Positions 53,534-64,000 of a DNA stretch of 64,000 nt are shown piece after piece. The translations under genes were made by a program, and so were the position numbers. Position 1 is the stretch's first letter; the number at the start of each line of letters is the position of its first letter. Origin of the DNA: Luteimonas galliterrae (GTDB taxonomy: Bacteria > Pseudomonadota > Gammaproteobacteria > Xanthomonadales > Xanthomonadaceae). The notes under the pieces are model-generated. The model searched no databases. It saw only the letters and a list, made by a program, of their open reading frames with translations, and had not been told where the DNA came from. The stretch lies in assembly GCF_023374055.1 (NCBI RefSeq), contig NZ_JAMBEP010000002.1, positions 310,001-374,000 of the forward strand, written 5' to 3'.

Positions 53534-54279
53534 GCGAAGTCGAACTTGTCCTCGCCGCCCTGCTGTTCGCGGTGGCGGTGCTGTACTCGTCGGTCGGCCA
53601 TGCCGGCGCCAGCGGCTACATCGCGGCGATGGCCTTGTTGAATTTCGCGCCGGAGCAGATGCGTCCGACCGCGCTGGCCTTGAATCTACTTGTCGGCGGC
53701 ATCGGCCTGTTCCGTTTCTGGCGCGGCGGCTATGTGCGCTGGCGCAACGTGCTGCCGTTCGTGCTGGCCTCGGCGCCGGCGGCGTTCTTTGCCGCGCAAG
53801 TCAAGTTGCCGAAGGAAAGCTATTCGATCCTGCTAGGCATCGTGCTGCTGGTCGCGGCGTTCGGCGTTTTCCGCAGCGCTTCGCGCGCCGAAACCACCGA
53901 TACGCAGGACGCCGGCCGTCGCGTGCCTTGGCTGGCAGGGCTTCTGGTCGGCGCCGCGATCGGCGTGCTATCCGGCCTCACCGGCACGGGCGGCGCGATC
54001 TTCCTGACGCCGCTGCTGCTGTTCGCGCACTGGATGCCCACGCGCGAGGCCAGCGGCACATCCGTCGCCTTCGTCTGGATCAATTCGCTCACCGGCCTGG
54101 CCGGCTTGATGCATGCCAGCGGTACATTGCCGACCGCATTGCCCGTGTGGTTGGCCGCAGTGGCCGTCGGCGCCTTGATCGGCACCCAGCTCGGGCTGAA
54201 ATGGCTGCCGGTCAAGGGCTTGCGTTACGCGCTCGGCGTGGTGCTTTTGATCGCAGCCGGCAAATTACTGTTCGCATAA
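53530..54279 (+). CDS. TSUP/TauE-SafE family transporter
   Basis: A 249-residue inner-membrane protein with about eight helices in two related halves. It has YSSVGHAGASGYIAAMALLNF in the first half and GVLSGLTGTGGAIFLTPLLLF in the second, the paired glycine-rich signatures of the family. Members export sulfite, sulfoacetate or similar anions. The operon with a persulfide-dioxygenase-like MBL protein points to sulfite export. Confidence 0.88.
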   Translation: MSEVELVLAALLFAVAVLYSSVGHAGASGYIAAMALLNFAPEQMRPTALALNLLVGGIGLFRFWRGGYVRWRNVLPFVLASAPAAFFAAQVKLPKESYSILLGIVLLVAAFGVFRSASRAETTDTQDAGRRVPWLAGLLVGAAIGVLSGLTGTGGAIFLTPLLLFAHWMPTREASGTSVAFVWINSLTGLAGLMHASGTLPTALPVWLAAVAVGALIGTQLGLKWLPVKGLRYALGVVLLIAAGKLLFA

Positions 54280-54331
54280 TGCGGGAGCGCATCGGCGGGC
54301 CGCGAAGCCGCCCACGGAGTAGGCTAGGCGC

Positions 54332-56296
<1,965 letters not shown>

Positions 56297-56310
56297 GGGT
56301 TGGCTTTTCA

Positions 56311-56518
56311 GCCGTCATTCCCGCGAAGGCGGGGTTTTTAACAGCCGAATGGCTGGTCATCCAGCGACTTTGACGCTACACCAGATCGCAACGAAGCTAT
56401 CTCCATCCCACGCGCCCTCACCCAACCCTCTCCCGCAAGCGGGAGAGGGCTAAAAACAGAGTCACTGGATGACCAGCCATTCGGCTGTTAAAAACCCCGC
56501 CTTCGCGGGAATGACGGC
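56311..56518. repeat. Nested palindromic repeats, second example
   Basis: The outer arms of about 58 nt are 56311-56369 (GCCGTCATTCCCGCGAAGGC…) and 56461-56518. Inside lies a complete unit of the CTCTCCCGCAAGCGGGAGAG family at 56410-56453. The block separates the convergent CoA-hydrolase and transketolase genes. It fills the whole gap; no gene is seen. Confidence 0.9.
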
Positions 56519-56530
56519 TTTAAGAGCGGC

Positions 56531-58522
56531 TCAGCCGAGCGACTGCACGGCCTCGACCACCTTCTCGACGGTGAAGCCGAAATGCGGCATCAACGCCTCG
56601 ATCGGCGCGCTGGCGCCGAAGCTGTCGATGCCCACCACCGCGCCGTCCAGGCCCACGTACTTGCGCCAGAAGTCGGTGACGCCGGCTTCGATGGCCACGC
56701 GCTTGCGGCAGGCCTTGGGCAGCACCGATTCGCGGTACTCGGGCGATTGGCGATCGAACGCATCGGTCGACGGCATCGACACCACGCGCACGTTGCGGCC
56801 CAGCTTTTCCGCGGCCTGCATCGCCAGGCCCACTTCGGAACCGGTGGCGATCAGCACTACTTCCGGCGCGCCGATGCTGTCGCGCAGCACATAGCCGCCA
56901 TGCGCGATCGCCGCGATCTGCGCGTCGTTGCGCGGCTGGTGGGCCAGGTTCTGTCGCGAGAACACCAGGCAGCTGGGGCCGACCTTGCGCTCGATCGCCA
57001 CGCGCCAGGCCATCGCCGACTCGACCGCATCGCAAGGGCGCCAGACATCGTTGTGCGGGATGTACCGCAACGCGGCCAGATGCTCGATCGGCTGATGGGT
57101 CGGCCCGTCCTCGCCCAAACCGATCGAATCGTGGGTATAGACGTGGATCGCATGCGCGCCCATCAGCGCGCTCATGCGCACCGCGTTGCGCGCGTAGTCG
57201 CTGAACACCAGGAAGGTGGCGTCGTAAGGAATGAAGCCGCCGTGCAGCGCCAGGCCGTTGCTGATCGCGGTCATCGCGAATTCGCGCACGCCGAAGTAGA
57301 TGTAGTTGGCGTCGGGCGAATCGCCGGCGACCGACTTGCTGCCCTTCCACAACGTGAGGTTGGAATGCGCCAGGTCGGCCGAGCCGCCGATCAGCTCCGG
57401 CAGCAGCGGCGCGAAGGCCTCGATCGCCATCTGCGAGGCCTTGCGCGAGGCGACGGTCGGGCCGTCGGTCTGCAGCTTGGCGATGTAGGCGTCGGCCGCG
57501 GCGGCGAAGCCTTCGGGCAGCTCGGCGTGCGAGCGCCGCACGAGTTCGTCGGCCAGTTGCGGATGCTGCGCGGCATACGCGTCGAACAGGCGGTTCCACT
57601 GCTCCTCGCGCACCAGGCCGGCGTTGCCGGCGCGCCAGGCGTCGCGGATGTCCTGCGGGATTTCGAACGGTCCGTAAGCCCAGCCCAGCGCCTCGCGGGT
57701 GGCCGCGACTTCTTCCTTGCCCAGCGCCGCGCCGTGCACGGATTCCTTGCCGGCCTTGTTGGGCGAACCGAAGCCGATCGTGGTGCGGCAGCAGATCAGC
57801 GTGGGCTTGCCGGTTTCGGCCAGCGCGGTGTCGATCGCGGTCTTCACTTCGGCCGGATCGTGGCCGTTGACGTTGCGGATCACTTGCCAGCCGTAGGCTT
57901 CGAAACGCATTGGCGTGTCGTCGGTGAACCAACCGTCGGTGTTGCCGTCGATCGAAATCTTGTTGTCGTCCCAGAACGCGACCAGCTTGCCCAGGCCCCA
58001 GGTGCCGGCCAGCGAAGCGGCTTCGTGCGAGATGCCTTCCATCAGGCAGCCGTCGCCCATGAACACCCAGGTGCGGTGGTCGACGACTTCGAACTCGGGG
58101 CGGTTGAAGCGTTGCGCCAGCACTTTCTCGGCCAGCGCGAAACCGACCGCGTTGGCGAAGCCCTGGCCGAGCGGGCCGGTGGTGGTTTCCACGCCCGGCG
58201 TCATGAAATTCTCGGGATGGCCCGGCGTCTTCGATTCGAGTTGGCGGAAGCGCTTGATCTCTTCGATCGGCAGGTCGTAGCCGGACAGGTGCAGCAGCGC
58301 GTACTGCAACATCGAGCCGTGGCCGTTGGACAGCACGAAGCGGTCGCGGTTGAACCACTTCGGATTATTGGGGTTGTGGCTGAGGTAGTCGTTCCACAGC
58401 ACCTCGGCGATGTCGGCCATGCCCATCGGCATGCCGGGATGGCCGGAGTTGGCGGCCTGGACGGCGTCGATGGCGAGGAAACGGATGGCGTTGGCGAGGT
58501 CGCGGCGGCTGGGCGTCGTCAT
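56531..58522 (-). CDS. tkt: Transketolase
   Basis: A thiamine-diphosphate enzyme of the pentose-phosphate pathway. The 663-residue product matches TktA length. It has [48 protein letters not shown] and the ThDP motif [20 protein letters not shown]…[29 protein letters not shown] and [23 protein letters not shown] are also present. ATG 58522 starts the family sequence; the frame stays open into the symporter gene by chance. ThiS and ThiG in this window contribute to its cofactor. Confidence 0.97.
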   Translation of the reverse strand: MTTPSRRDLANAIRFLAIDAVQAANSGHPGMPMGMADIAEVLWNDYLSHNPNNPKWFNRDRFVLSNGHGSMLQYALLHLSGYDLPIEEIKRFRQLESKTPGHPENFMTPGVETTTGPLGQGFANAVGFALAEKVLAQRFNRPEFEVVDHRTWVFMGDGCLMEGISHEAASLAGTWGLGKLVAFWDDNKISIDGNTDGWFTDDTPMRFEAYGWQVIRNVNGHDPAEVKTAIDTALAETGKPTLICCRTTIGFGSPNKAGKESVHGAALGKEEVAATREALGWAYGPFEIPQDIRDAWRAGNAGLVREEQWNRLFDAYAAQHPQLADELVRRSHAELPEGFAAAADAYIAKLQTDGPTVASRKASQMAIEAFAPLLPELIGGSADLAHSNLTLWKGSKSVAGDSPDANYIYFGVREFAMTAISNGLALHGGFIPYDATFLVFSDYARNAVRMSALMGAHAIHVYTHDSIGLGEDGPTHQPIEHLAALRYIPHNDVWRPCDAVESAMAWRVAIERKVGPSCLVFSRQNLAHQPRNDAQIAAIAHGGYVLRDSIGAPEVVLIATGSEVGLAMQAAEKLGRNVRVVSMPSTDAFDRQSPEYRESVLPKACRKRVAIEAGVTDFWRKYVGLDGAVVGIDSFGASAPIEALMPHFGFTVEKVVEAVQSLG

Positions 58523-58632
58523 GGAGGGCGGGATCGTGGGCGGCGCCCGGGGATTCGCGGGCGGCCTATTGTCCCATGACCGCAGCGGCGGTTGGTTATC
58601 GCTGTGTATGAGAAGCCTTTGCGAAGGTTCTT

Positions 58633-58721
58633 GGGAGGGTAGCCCGGGTAAGCGCAGCGCACCCGGGATTTCGCCGCGACGTGGTCCCGGGTGCGCTGCG
58701 CTTACCCGGGCTACGCCTCCC
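58633..58721. repeat. Palindromic repeat (GTAGCCCGGGTAAGCGCAGC family)
   Basis: GGGAGGGTAGCCCGGGTAAG and its mirror CTTACCCGGGCTACGCCTCCC enclose a second stem, GCGCACCCGGGA/TCCCGGGTGCGC. It is related to 42063-42152. It lies between the symporter stop and the transketolase start. Confidence 0.88.
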
Positions 58722-58737
58722 GAAAGATCGCAAGCGC

Positions 58738-60066
58738 TCAGCCGATGCTGTTGCCGGCATCGGCCAGGCTCGGTCCGTCGGCCTCGCCTTTGGCCACCAT
58801 CGCCGCGATGCCCAGGTCGCCGGTCACGTTGACCGTGGTCCGGCACATGTCGAGGAAATGGTTGACGCCCAGCACCAGGCCGATGCCTTCCGGCGGCACC
58901 CCGACCATGGCGCAGATCAGCGCCACCACCGGCAGCGAGCCCGACGGCACGCCCGCGGTGCCGATGCCGCCCAGGATGCAGACCAGCATGACCATGATCT
59001 GCTGGCCGATGCTCAGGTCCACGCCGAAGAACTGGGCCAGGAAGATCACCGTGACGCCTTCGAACAGCGCGGTGCCGTTCTGATTGGCGGTGGCGCCGAT
59101 GGTCAGCACGAAGCGCGACACGCGCTTGGGCAGCCCCAGCTCGTCGTCGGCCACGCGCAGCGCGGTCGGCAGCGTGGCGTTGCTGGAGGCGGTGGAGAAC
59201 GCCATCAGCATCGCCTCCTGCACGCCTTTGAAGAACTTGGCGGGCGAATAGCCGCCGATCGCCTTCAACGCGATCGAATACACCACCAGCATGTGGAACG
59301 CGAGCGCGGCGACCACGACCAGCACATAGGCGCCCAATCGCAGCAGCAGATCCCAGCCGAACAGCACGGCCAGGTTGAACATGAAGCAGAACACCGCGTA
59401 AGGCGCCAGGCGGATGACCAATCCGATTAGCGTCATCGACACTTCGAACAGGCCTTCGATGCCGCGCTTGAGCGTTTCCAGCGCCGGCGTGGCCTTGCTC
59501 ATCACGATGCCGATGCCGAACATCAACGCGAAAAACATCAGCGCCAGGATGTTGGCGTTGCTCGAGGCCGCGCCGATCACGTTCTGCGGCACGATCGACA
59601 GCAGCATGTCCATGCCCTTGGGCTGAACGGCGCTGTCCTTGACGATGGCCTGGGCGCGCTCGGCGCCTTCGTTGAGCAATTGCTGCGCCAGCGCCTGATC
59701 GACGCCCACGCCGGGCTTGAACACGTTCACCATCACCAGGCCGACCAGCACCGCGGTGCCGGACAGAATCACGGTGTAGGCCAGCGTGCGCCAACCGATC
59801 CGGCCCAGTGCGCGGATGTCTCCCATTTCCGAGACGCCGACCACCAGCGCCGAGAACAGCAGCGGCACGATCAACATGAAGATCAGACTGAGGAACAGCG
59901 TGGAGAACGGCTGCGTGATGTATTTGGTGAGCGTCTGCACCCAACTCGTTTCGGCGCCCACGCCGTAGTGCACGAACATGCCCAGCAACAGGCCGGCGAA
60001 GAAGCCGATGGCGATCTTCCAATGCAGCGGCAGTTTTTTAGCGGGGGGAGCGCGATCTGCGGCCAT
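58738..60066 (-). CDS. Dicarboxylate/amino acid:cation symporter (DAACS)
   Basis: A 442-residue inner-membrane transporter of the GltP/DctA family. It has [34 protein letters not shown], the re-entrant loop [28 protein letters not shown] (NMDGT equivalent), [13 protein letters not shown] and the substrate-site [12 protein letters not shown]. The Asp and Arg in the last motif suggest an acidic amino acid or dicarboxylate with Na+ or H+. It stands upstream of tkt on the same strand, separated by a repeat. Confidence 0.93.
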   Translation of the reverse strand: MAADRAPPAKKLPLHWKIAIGFFAGLLLGMFVHYGVGAETSWVQTLTKYITQPFSTLFLSLIFMLIVPLLFSALVVGVSEMGDIRALGRIGWRTLAYTVILSGTAVLVGLVMVNVFKPGVGVDQALAQQLLNEGAERAQAIVKDSAVQPKGMDMLLSIVPQNVIGAASSNANILALMFFALMFGIGIVMSKATPALETLKRGIEGLFEVSMTLIGLVIRLAPYAVFCFMFNLAVLFGWDLLLRLGAYVLVVVAALAFHMLVVYSIALKAIGGYSPAKFFKGVQEAMLMAFSTASSNATLPTALRVADDELGLPKRVSRFVLTIGATANQNGTALFEGVTVIFLAQFFGVDLSIGQQIMVMLVCILGGIGTAGVPSGSLPVVALICAMVGVPPEGIGLVLGVNHFLDMCRTTVNVTGDLGIAAMVAKGEADGPSLADAGNSIG

Positions 60067-60132
60067 GGAGGCTTCCCTGGTGGAATTCTCGAAGGATACA
60101 GGAGTGGCTCGAAAGTCCCGGAACCCGCCTAC

Positions 60133-60229
60133 CCGTCATCCCAGCGAAAGCTGGGACCCATTTTGCTATCGCTATACAAACAAGACGGCAGGAAAAGTAA
60201 CATGGGTCCCAGCTTTCGCTGGGATGACG
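60133..60229. repeat. Palindromic repeat (CGTCATCCCAGCGAAAGCTG family)
   Basis: The arms 60133-60160 and 60201-60229 are near-perfect reverse complements, each containing its own CAGCGAAAGCTGGG hairpin. Confidence 0.9.
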
Positions 60230-60247
60230 AACGAAGGGGCTGGTGCC

Positions 60248-61903
60248 CTACCGGCTCTGCGGATAGAGCGGCGGCAGCGGCGACGCCGATTCCGTTGCTG
60301 CGTTGCGCCAAACAGGTCCTCGCCTGAATGCTTCGCGCAGCGCAGCGCGCGCCTGTGCCGGATCGCCGCCGCCCCAGCGCGCGCGGCGCAACTGTTCTAT
60401 CGCGTCGCGTTGCGCGGGGTCGTCCAATCTGCGCAACAAAGCCTCCAGATCGCCGGCACGCGGCGAGGCCGCTGCGCACAGCGCGTCGCCGATATCGTCC
60501 AGATCGCCGGCATCCAGCGCATGCTTCAGGTCGGCGCGCGGCTTGCCGTCGGTCGAAGGCGCGGGGGCGGATGATGCCGACGCAGGCGCGTGGCCCGCAT
60601 GCCGGCGATGCAGCGCCCACGCCAGCGTCAGCAGCCATAACAGTGCGAAGGCCACCGTGGTCACCGCCCAGACGCCAACGCCGCCCTGCACGCCCGGTAT
60701 GCGCACCCAGCGCTGCGCAGCCGGTTCCGGCGCGGCGGTGGACGATGCGACAGGCGCATTCGCACCGCCGCTGCCCGGCGCCACGCTCATGGCCAACGGC
60801 GGCAGGCTGGCGGTGCGCGCCGAATCGCTGCGCACGTCCCACCACGCCAGGCGCGGCGCGTCCAGCGTCAGCCGTCCGGCACGCCCAGGCACCACCGAGA
60901 AGCGGCGCGTGATCTTCACCTGCGGACGACCGTTGGCGAAGCTCTCGTCGTTCTGCGCGGGCTCGGCGAACACTTGCGCGCCGTCGCCGGCGGTCAGCAG
61001 CAGCTCGGGCATCTGGGTCGCGGTGGCGCCGTCGGCCGTAGCTTCGATCACCACGGTCGCCGCTTCGCCGGCGCGCGCCTGCTGCGGCGTAGCGACATAG
61101 CGCAGGCTCAGGTCGCGCAACGGCAACCACGGTTGCGGCGCGCCGGCCGGCGTGGCCTGCACCTTCAGCAACCGCGGCGGGCCGTTGGCGCGCAGTTCGC
61201 GCTGGCCGTCGCCGAAGACTTCGTCGAAGAAGCCGCCCGCGCCGCGGCCGTTGAAGCGCGCGCTGGGAATGGCGAGCGTGCCGCTGCGCTCGGGAATCAG
61301 CAGCATGCGCCGTTCGACCACGTTGTAGCGGCGGCCCGCGATCTCGCGTGCGTACTGCAGGTCTTCGCCGATGCGCTGCATAGAGGCGCCTTCCGGCGTA
61401 TCCAGTTCCAACTGGCCCGACAGCAACGGAACCGCGTAGTAAAGCCTCACCACCAGGCCTACCGCCTGCTGCACGTAAGGCTCTTCGTCGTCGACTTCGG
61501 TTTCGATGAAGACCGCTCCGCCCGCGCGAGCCGGCGCCGCCGCGGCCGCGGTCACGCTCAAGGTCAGCGGTTGCGTGCGCTGCGTACCGACGGTCAGCGC
61601 CGGCACCGTGAGCAGGCCTTCGCGCTTGGGCTGCAACGCCACTGCGAACAGCACGCGCGTGCGTGTTTGGCCATTGGCGATTTCGAACTGGCGGCTGCTG
61701 GTGTTGCCGCTGAGGTCGAAATCCTTCATCAGCGCCGAATAATCCGGTGCGTCGGCGCCGGCCTGGTCGGTTTCGACGTTGAGCGTCGCGGTTTCGCCCA
61801 GCGCGACGCGGCTGCGGTCCAGCCAGGCGCGCGTCTGCGCTTGCGCCGCGAACGCGGCCGACAGCAGGGACAGCAATGCGACGATGCGCGCGATAGGGCT
61901 CAT
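60248..61903 (-). CDS. batD: BatD-like protein
   Basis: A 551-residue exported protein. The signal peptide (1-23) is followed by immunoglobulin-like BatD domains: ARAWLDRSRVALGETATLNVE, SGNTSSRQFEIANGQ and AVALQPKREGLLTVPALTVG. One membrane helix lies at about 410-430 (VGVWAVTTVAFALLWLLTLAW). The cytoplasmic tail (431-551) holds a helical domain ending in WRNAATESASPLPPLYPQSR. Its ATG overlaps the batB/C stop by 4 nt. The Bat proteins form an envelope complex linked to aerotolerance or stress; the exact role is unsettled. Confidence 0.88.
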   Translation of the reverse strand: MSPIARIVALLSLLSAAFAAQAQTRAWLDRSRVALGETATLNVETDQAGADAPDYSALMKDFDLSGNTSSRQFEIANGQTRTRVLFAVALQPKREGLLTVPALTVGTQRTQPLTLSVTAAAAAPARAGGAVFIETEVDDEEPYVQQAVGLVVRLYYAVPLLSGQLELDTPEGASMQRIGEDLQYAREIAGRRYNVVERRMLLIPERSGTLAIPSARFNGRGAGGFFDEVFGDGQRELRANGPPRLLKVQATPAGAPQPWLPLRDLSLRYVATPQQARAGEAATVVIEATADGATATQMPELLLTAGDGAQVFAEPAQNDESFANGRPQVKITRRFSVVPGRAGRLTLDAPRLAWWDVRSDSARTASLPPLAMSVAPGSGGANAPVASSTAAPEPAAQRWVRIPGVQGGVGVWAVTTVAFALLWLLTLAWALHRRHAGHAPASASSAPAPSTDGKPRADLKHALDAGDLDDIGDALCAAASPRAGDLEALLRRLDDPAQRDAIEQLRRARWGGGDPAQARAALREAFRRGPVWRNAATESASPLPPLYPQSR

Positions 61904-63654
61904 GGCGAAGATCCGGATTGTTGGCGGCGTTCCTGCTCCAGCCTGAACTTGGCGCGCAGCAGACCGCCGGGATCGTCCGGCACGCGGCGCAGCCAGGCCT
62001 CGCTGGCCTGCCGTCGTTCGCGTTCGGCCGGTGTTTCCTGGCGCGCTTGCGAGGACTGGCCTTTCTCGCCGGGCTTCTGCGCATTCTGCCCGGCCAGCGC
62101 GCGCTGCATGCGCTCGCGTTGCGCGGCATCGGCGGCGCGCTGCGCGGCGGCGTCCTGCGGCTTGGCGGACTGCTGCGCAGCGCCTTGTTGCGGTTGCGAA
62201 GCGCGATCCTGTGATGGATTCTGTTGAGGTGGCTGCGCGTCGTCTTTTTGCGCGTCCGCTTTCGGCTTCTGCGGCGGGCCGCTGCCGCCGGATTGCTTGT
62301 CCGAATGCTTGCTCGGATCTTGCTTGCCGCGATCGTCTTGGCGCTGGCCTTGCGGCGGCTTGCGCTTCATCGCCGCTTCGACCGCCTGCTTGTTGGCGAG
62401 CGCATCGGCCATGCCCGGCTGCGATTTCAAGGCGCGATCGTAAGCAGCGATGGCTTCGGGATAGCGGCCCGCCTTCGCCAGCGCGTTGCCGAGGTTGTAC
62501 TGGCCGTCCGCGGTGTCGATGCCCTTCCAGGCCTTTTCCGCGGCGGCGAAATCGTTCTTGCGATAGGCGGCGACGCCTTGCTGCAGGGTTCGATGCGCCT
62601 GTTGGTCCGGGCGCCGCCATAGATCTTGTCCGGCGGCCTGCACCGACGACCAAGGAAACAATCCGAGCAACAGCAAAGAAGCGGCTACCGCGCCGCCGCC
62701 GCGCCGGAATGCGAACAAGGCCAACAGCAGCAGCGGCGGCAGCAGCCAATAGCCGCCGTCCTGCCAGTTGCGCCCTTTCTCGCCGCGCGTCGCGGCGGCG
62801 CCAGCCTGTTGCGGGTCGAGCACGCCGAGCGCGCGCAGGTCGCCGTCGCCGGACGTCGCGGCCGCATACGCGCCATCGGCCGCGCGAGCGAGCGCGCGCA
62901 ACGATGCTTCGTCCAGGCGCGCTTGCGCGATGGCGCCGCCGGGACCGCGGTAAGCCGCACCGGTCGCTGTGCCCAGGCCCAGCGCGGAAACGCGATAGCC
63001 GCTGCGCGCGGCGCTTTGCGCGGCCGCCATTGCGGCGGTGTCGGCATGATCGGTGAGCAGCAGGATGTCGCCGCGGTCGAAGCCAGCCTGCTTGAGCAGT
63101 TTCGCCGAGGCGTCGATCGCGCGATCGCTGCGGCTGCCGTCGGTCGGCATCACGTCCGGCGCCAGCGCATCGAGGAACAGCGCGAGATTGGCGCTGTCGT
63201 CGGTCAGCGGCGCGACGGTGAAGGCATCGTCGGCATAGGCCACCAGACCGACTTGGCCGCCCGCCCGTTCGCGCAGCAGCGCGGCGATCTTGGCGCGCGC
63301 CTGCAACAGGCGCGTCGGCGGCAGGTCCGTGGCCAGCGTTGCGCTGGACAGATCCAAAGCGATCACCAGCGGCGCGCGCGTTTGCCACAAAGGTTGCTCG
63401 GCCTGCCGCCAAGACGGCCCGGCCAGCGCGAGTATCGCCAGAACATAGGCCGCCATCGCCCACAAGCCGAAGCTCCGCATCGATGCGCCGCCGCGTTCCA
63501 GCAGATGAGGCAGCAGATGCGGATCGACCGCATCGCGCCACACGCTTTCGCGCTTGCGGCGGGCGTTCCAGCCGGCCCAGATCAGCGGCAAGGCGAGCAG
63601 CGCCCACAGCCAATACGGGCGCAGCCAGTGCAGGGTCGTCGGCCAATCGATCAT
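61900..63654 (-). CDS. BatB/BatC fusion: von Willebrand factor A plus TPR protein
   Basis: 584 residues. Membrane helices lie at about 12-28 and 62-80. A VWA domain (95-300) follows, then two more helices (about 330-360) and TPR-like repeats (GVAAYRKNDFAAAEKAWKGI…QYNLGNALAKAGRYPEAIAAYDRALK). A long Gln/Lys/Pro-rich tail (about 450-560) closes it. The MIDAS motif reads D101-L-S103-S-A105, so the third residue, normally Ser, is Ala. The fusion of BatB and BatC is common in gammaproteobacteria. It overlaps batA and batD by 4 nt each. Confidence 0.88.
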   Translation of the reverse strand: MIDWPTTLHWLRPYWLWALLALPLIWAGWNARRKRESVWRDAVDPHLLPHLLERGGASMRSFGLWAMAAYVLAILALAGPSWRQAEQPLWQTRAPLVIALDLSSATLATDLPPTRLLQARAKIAALLRERAGGQVGLVAYADDAFTVAPLTDDSANLALFLDALAPDVMPTDGSRSDRAIDASAKLLKQAGFDRGDILLLTDHADTAAMAAAQSAARSGYRVSALGLGTATGAAYRGPGGAIAQARLDEASLRALARAADGAYAAATSGDGDLRALGVLDPQQAGAAATRGEKGRNWQDGGYWLLPPLLLLALFAFRRGGGAVAASLLLLGLFPWSSVQAAGQDLWRRPDQQAHRTLQQGVAAYRKNDFAAAEKAWKGIDTADGQYNLGNALAKAGRYPEAIAAYDRALKSQPGMADALANKQAVEAAMKRKPPQGQRQDDRGKQDPSKHSDKQSGGSGPPQKPKADAQKDDAQPPQQNPSQDRASQPQQGAAQQSAKPQDAAAQRAADAAQRERMQRALAGQNAQKPGEKGQSSQARQETPAERERRQASEAWLRRVPDDPGGLLRAKFRLEQERRQQSGSSP

Positions 63655-64000
63655 GCCGACCTCCGCAACGGCCAGGCGAAGGCCAGCAGAGCCAATCCGA
63701 ACGCGCCGGCCAATGGCCATGCGTAACGCTCGTTGCGCGGCCGCACGCGCTGACCCGGGCGTTCCACCGGTTCGATGCGGTCGATCTCGGCATAGATGCC
63801 GGCCAGCGATTCGGTATCGCGCGCGCGGAAGAAACGGCCGCCGGTGGTTTTCGCGACCGCCTGCAGCGTGGACTCGTCCATTTCGTCACCGCCCGGCCCG
63901 GGCAGGCGGAAGCCGAAGACCGACAAGCCGCCTTCGCCGCCGAAAGCGATGGTGTGCACGCGCACGCCGTCGTTCTTCGCCAATTCCGCGGCCTTGAGCG
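63651..64000 (-). CDS. BatA-like VWA protein, C-terminal part
   Basis: Only the last 116 codons are in the window. They read ELAKNDGVRVHTIAFGGEGGL…GGDEMDESTLQAVAKTTGGRFFRARDTESLAGIYAEIDRIEPVE, the end of a VWA domain. A C-terminal membrane helix (AWPLAGAFGLALLAFAWPL) follows. The stop overlaps the batB/C start by 4 nt. The rest, including the MIDAS, lies beyond the window. Confidence 0.88.
   Translation of the reverse strand, partial: LKAAELAKNDGVRVHTIAFGGEGGLSVFGFRLPGPGGDEMDESTLQAVAKTTGGRFFRARDTESLAGIYAEIDRIEPVERPGQRVRPRNERYAWPLAGAFGLALLAFAWPLRRSA

Noticed and set aside
56531-60022. A single 1163-codon open frame covering transketolase and part of the symporter region
   Set aside because: Only codons from 58522 on match transketolase. 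The upstream half is the antiparallel-free wrong frame of the DAACS symporter gene, open because of GC-rich codon bias.
60248-63889. A 1213-codon minus-strand frame
   Set aside because: Only the part from 61903 is BatD. The rest is an out-of-frame shadow of the batB/C fusion.

Overview
This window is GC-rich, densely coded chromosomal DNA. The gene families and their arrangement point to a gammaproteobacterium of the Xanthomonadaceae/Lysobacteraceae, most likely Lysobacter or a close relative. Supporting signs are an S-adenosylhomocysteine (SAH) riboswitch in front of ahcY-metF, a VgrRS/ColRS-like two-component pair, an X-T4SS-type coupling protein next to an effector with the Xanthomonadaceae secretion domain, tandem small secreted proteins, and many palindromic intergenic repeats of the type common in this family. 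The genus is an inference from gene content; no 16S rRNA gene is present.

Layout. 1-9930: a partial acyltransferase/GNAT fusion, then the SAM cycle (metK, riboswitch, ahcY, metF), interrupted by two large minus-strand genes for a LysM-like protein and an EF-hand-like protein. 10115-16500: two DUF4124-type secreted paralogues, ilvE, a histidine kinase/response regulator pair, rimB-rimK and a tRNA-Gly(CCC). 16551-25958: a GDSL autotransporter esterase, thiS, thiG, trmB, an SLC13-like transporter, a Rieske protein, an FAH-family enzyme, mscL and an M28 peptidase. 25981-32410 (minus): a methyltransferase, a TrmH-type RNA methyltransferase and a GNAT, overlapping end to end behind an RND efflux pump. 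32661-37096: cysteine synthase, a YadA-like adhesin between inverted repeats, a serine hydrolase, and a tail-anchored protein with two L7/L12-like repeats. 37423-44391: class I aldolase, TonB_C-like paralogues, pyruvate kinase, a GNAT, three small secreted proteins and pgk.

45381-50136 is an accessory cassette between the glycolytic genes pgk and gap. It holds a VirD4-type coupling ATPase, a frameshifted secreted-protein gene, a candidate immunity protein with an LprI/DUF1311-like region, a candidate X-T4SS effector with an M23-like domain and C-terminal XVIPCD-like domain, and a translationally coupled twin-AP2-like protein. The stretch from about 47040 to 49050 is visibly more AT-rich than its surroundings. 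This is the most interesting part of the window.

50183-64000: gap, an S1/P1 nuclease, an MBL-fold / molybdopterin-like lipoprotein / TSUP transporter unit, an acetyl-CoA hydrolase/transferase-family protein, transketolase, a dicarboxylate/amino-acid symporter and the start of a bat operon (batA partial, batB/C fusion, batD). At least seven palindromic repeat families lie between genes. Some are nested in each other, and some supply stop codons or a C-terminal tail to neighbouring genes. No IS element, phage gene, CRISPR array, rRNA gene or replication origin was recognised.
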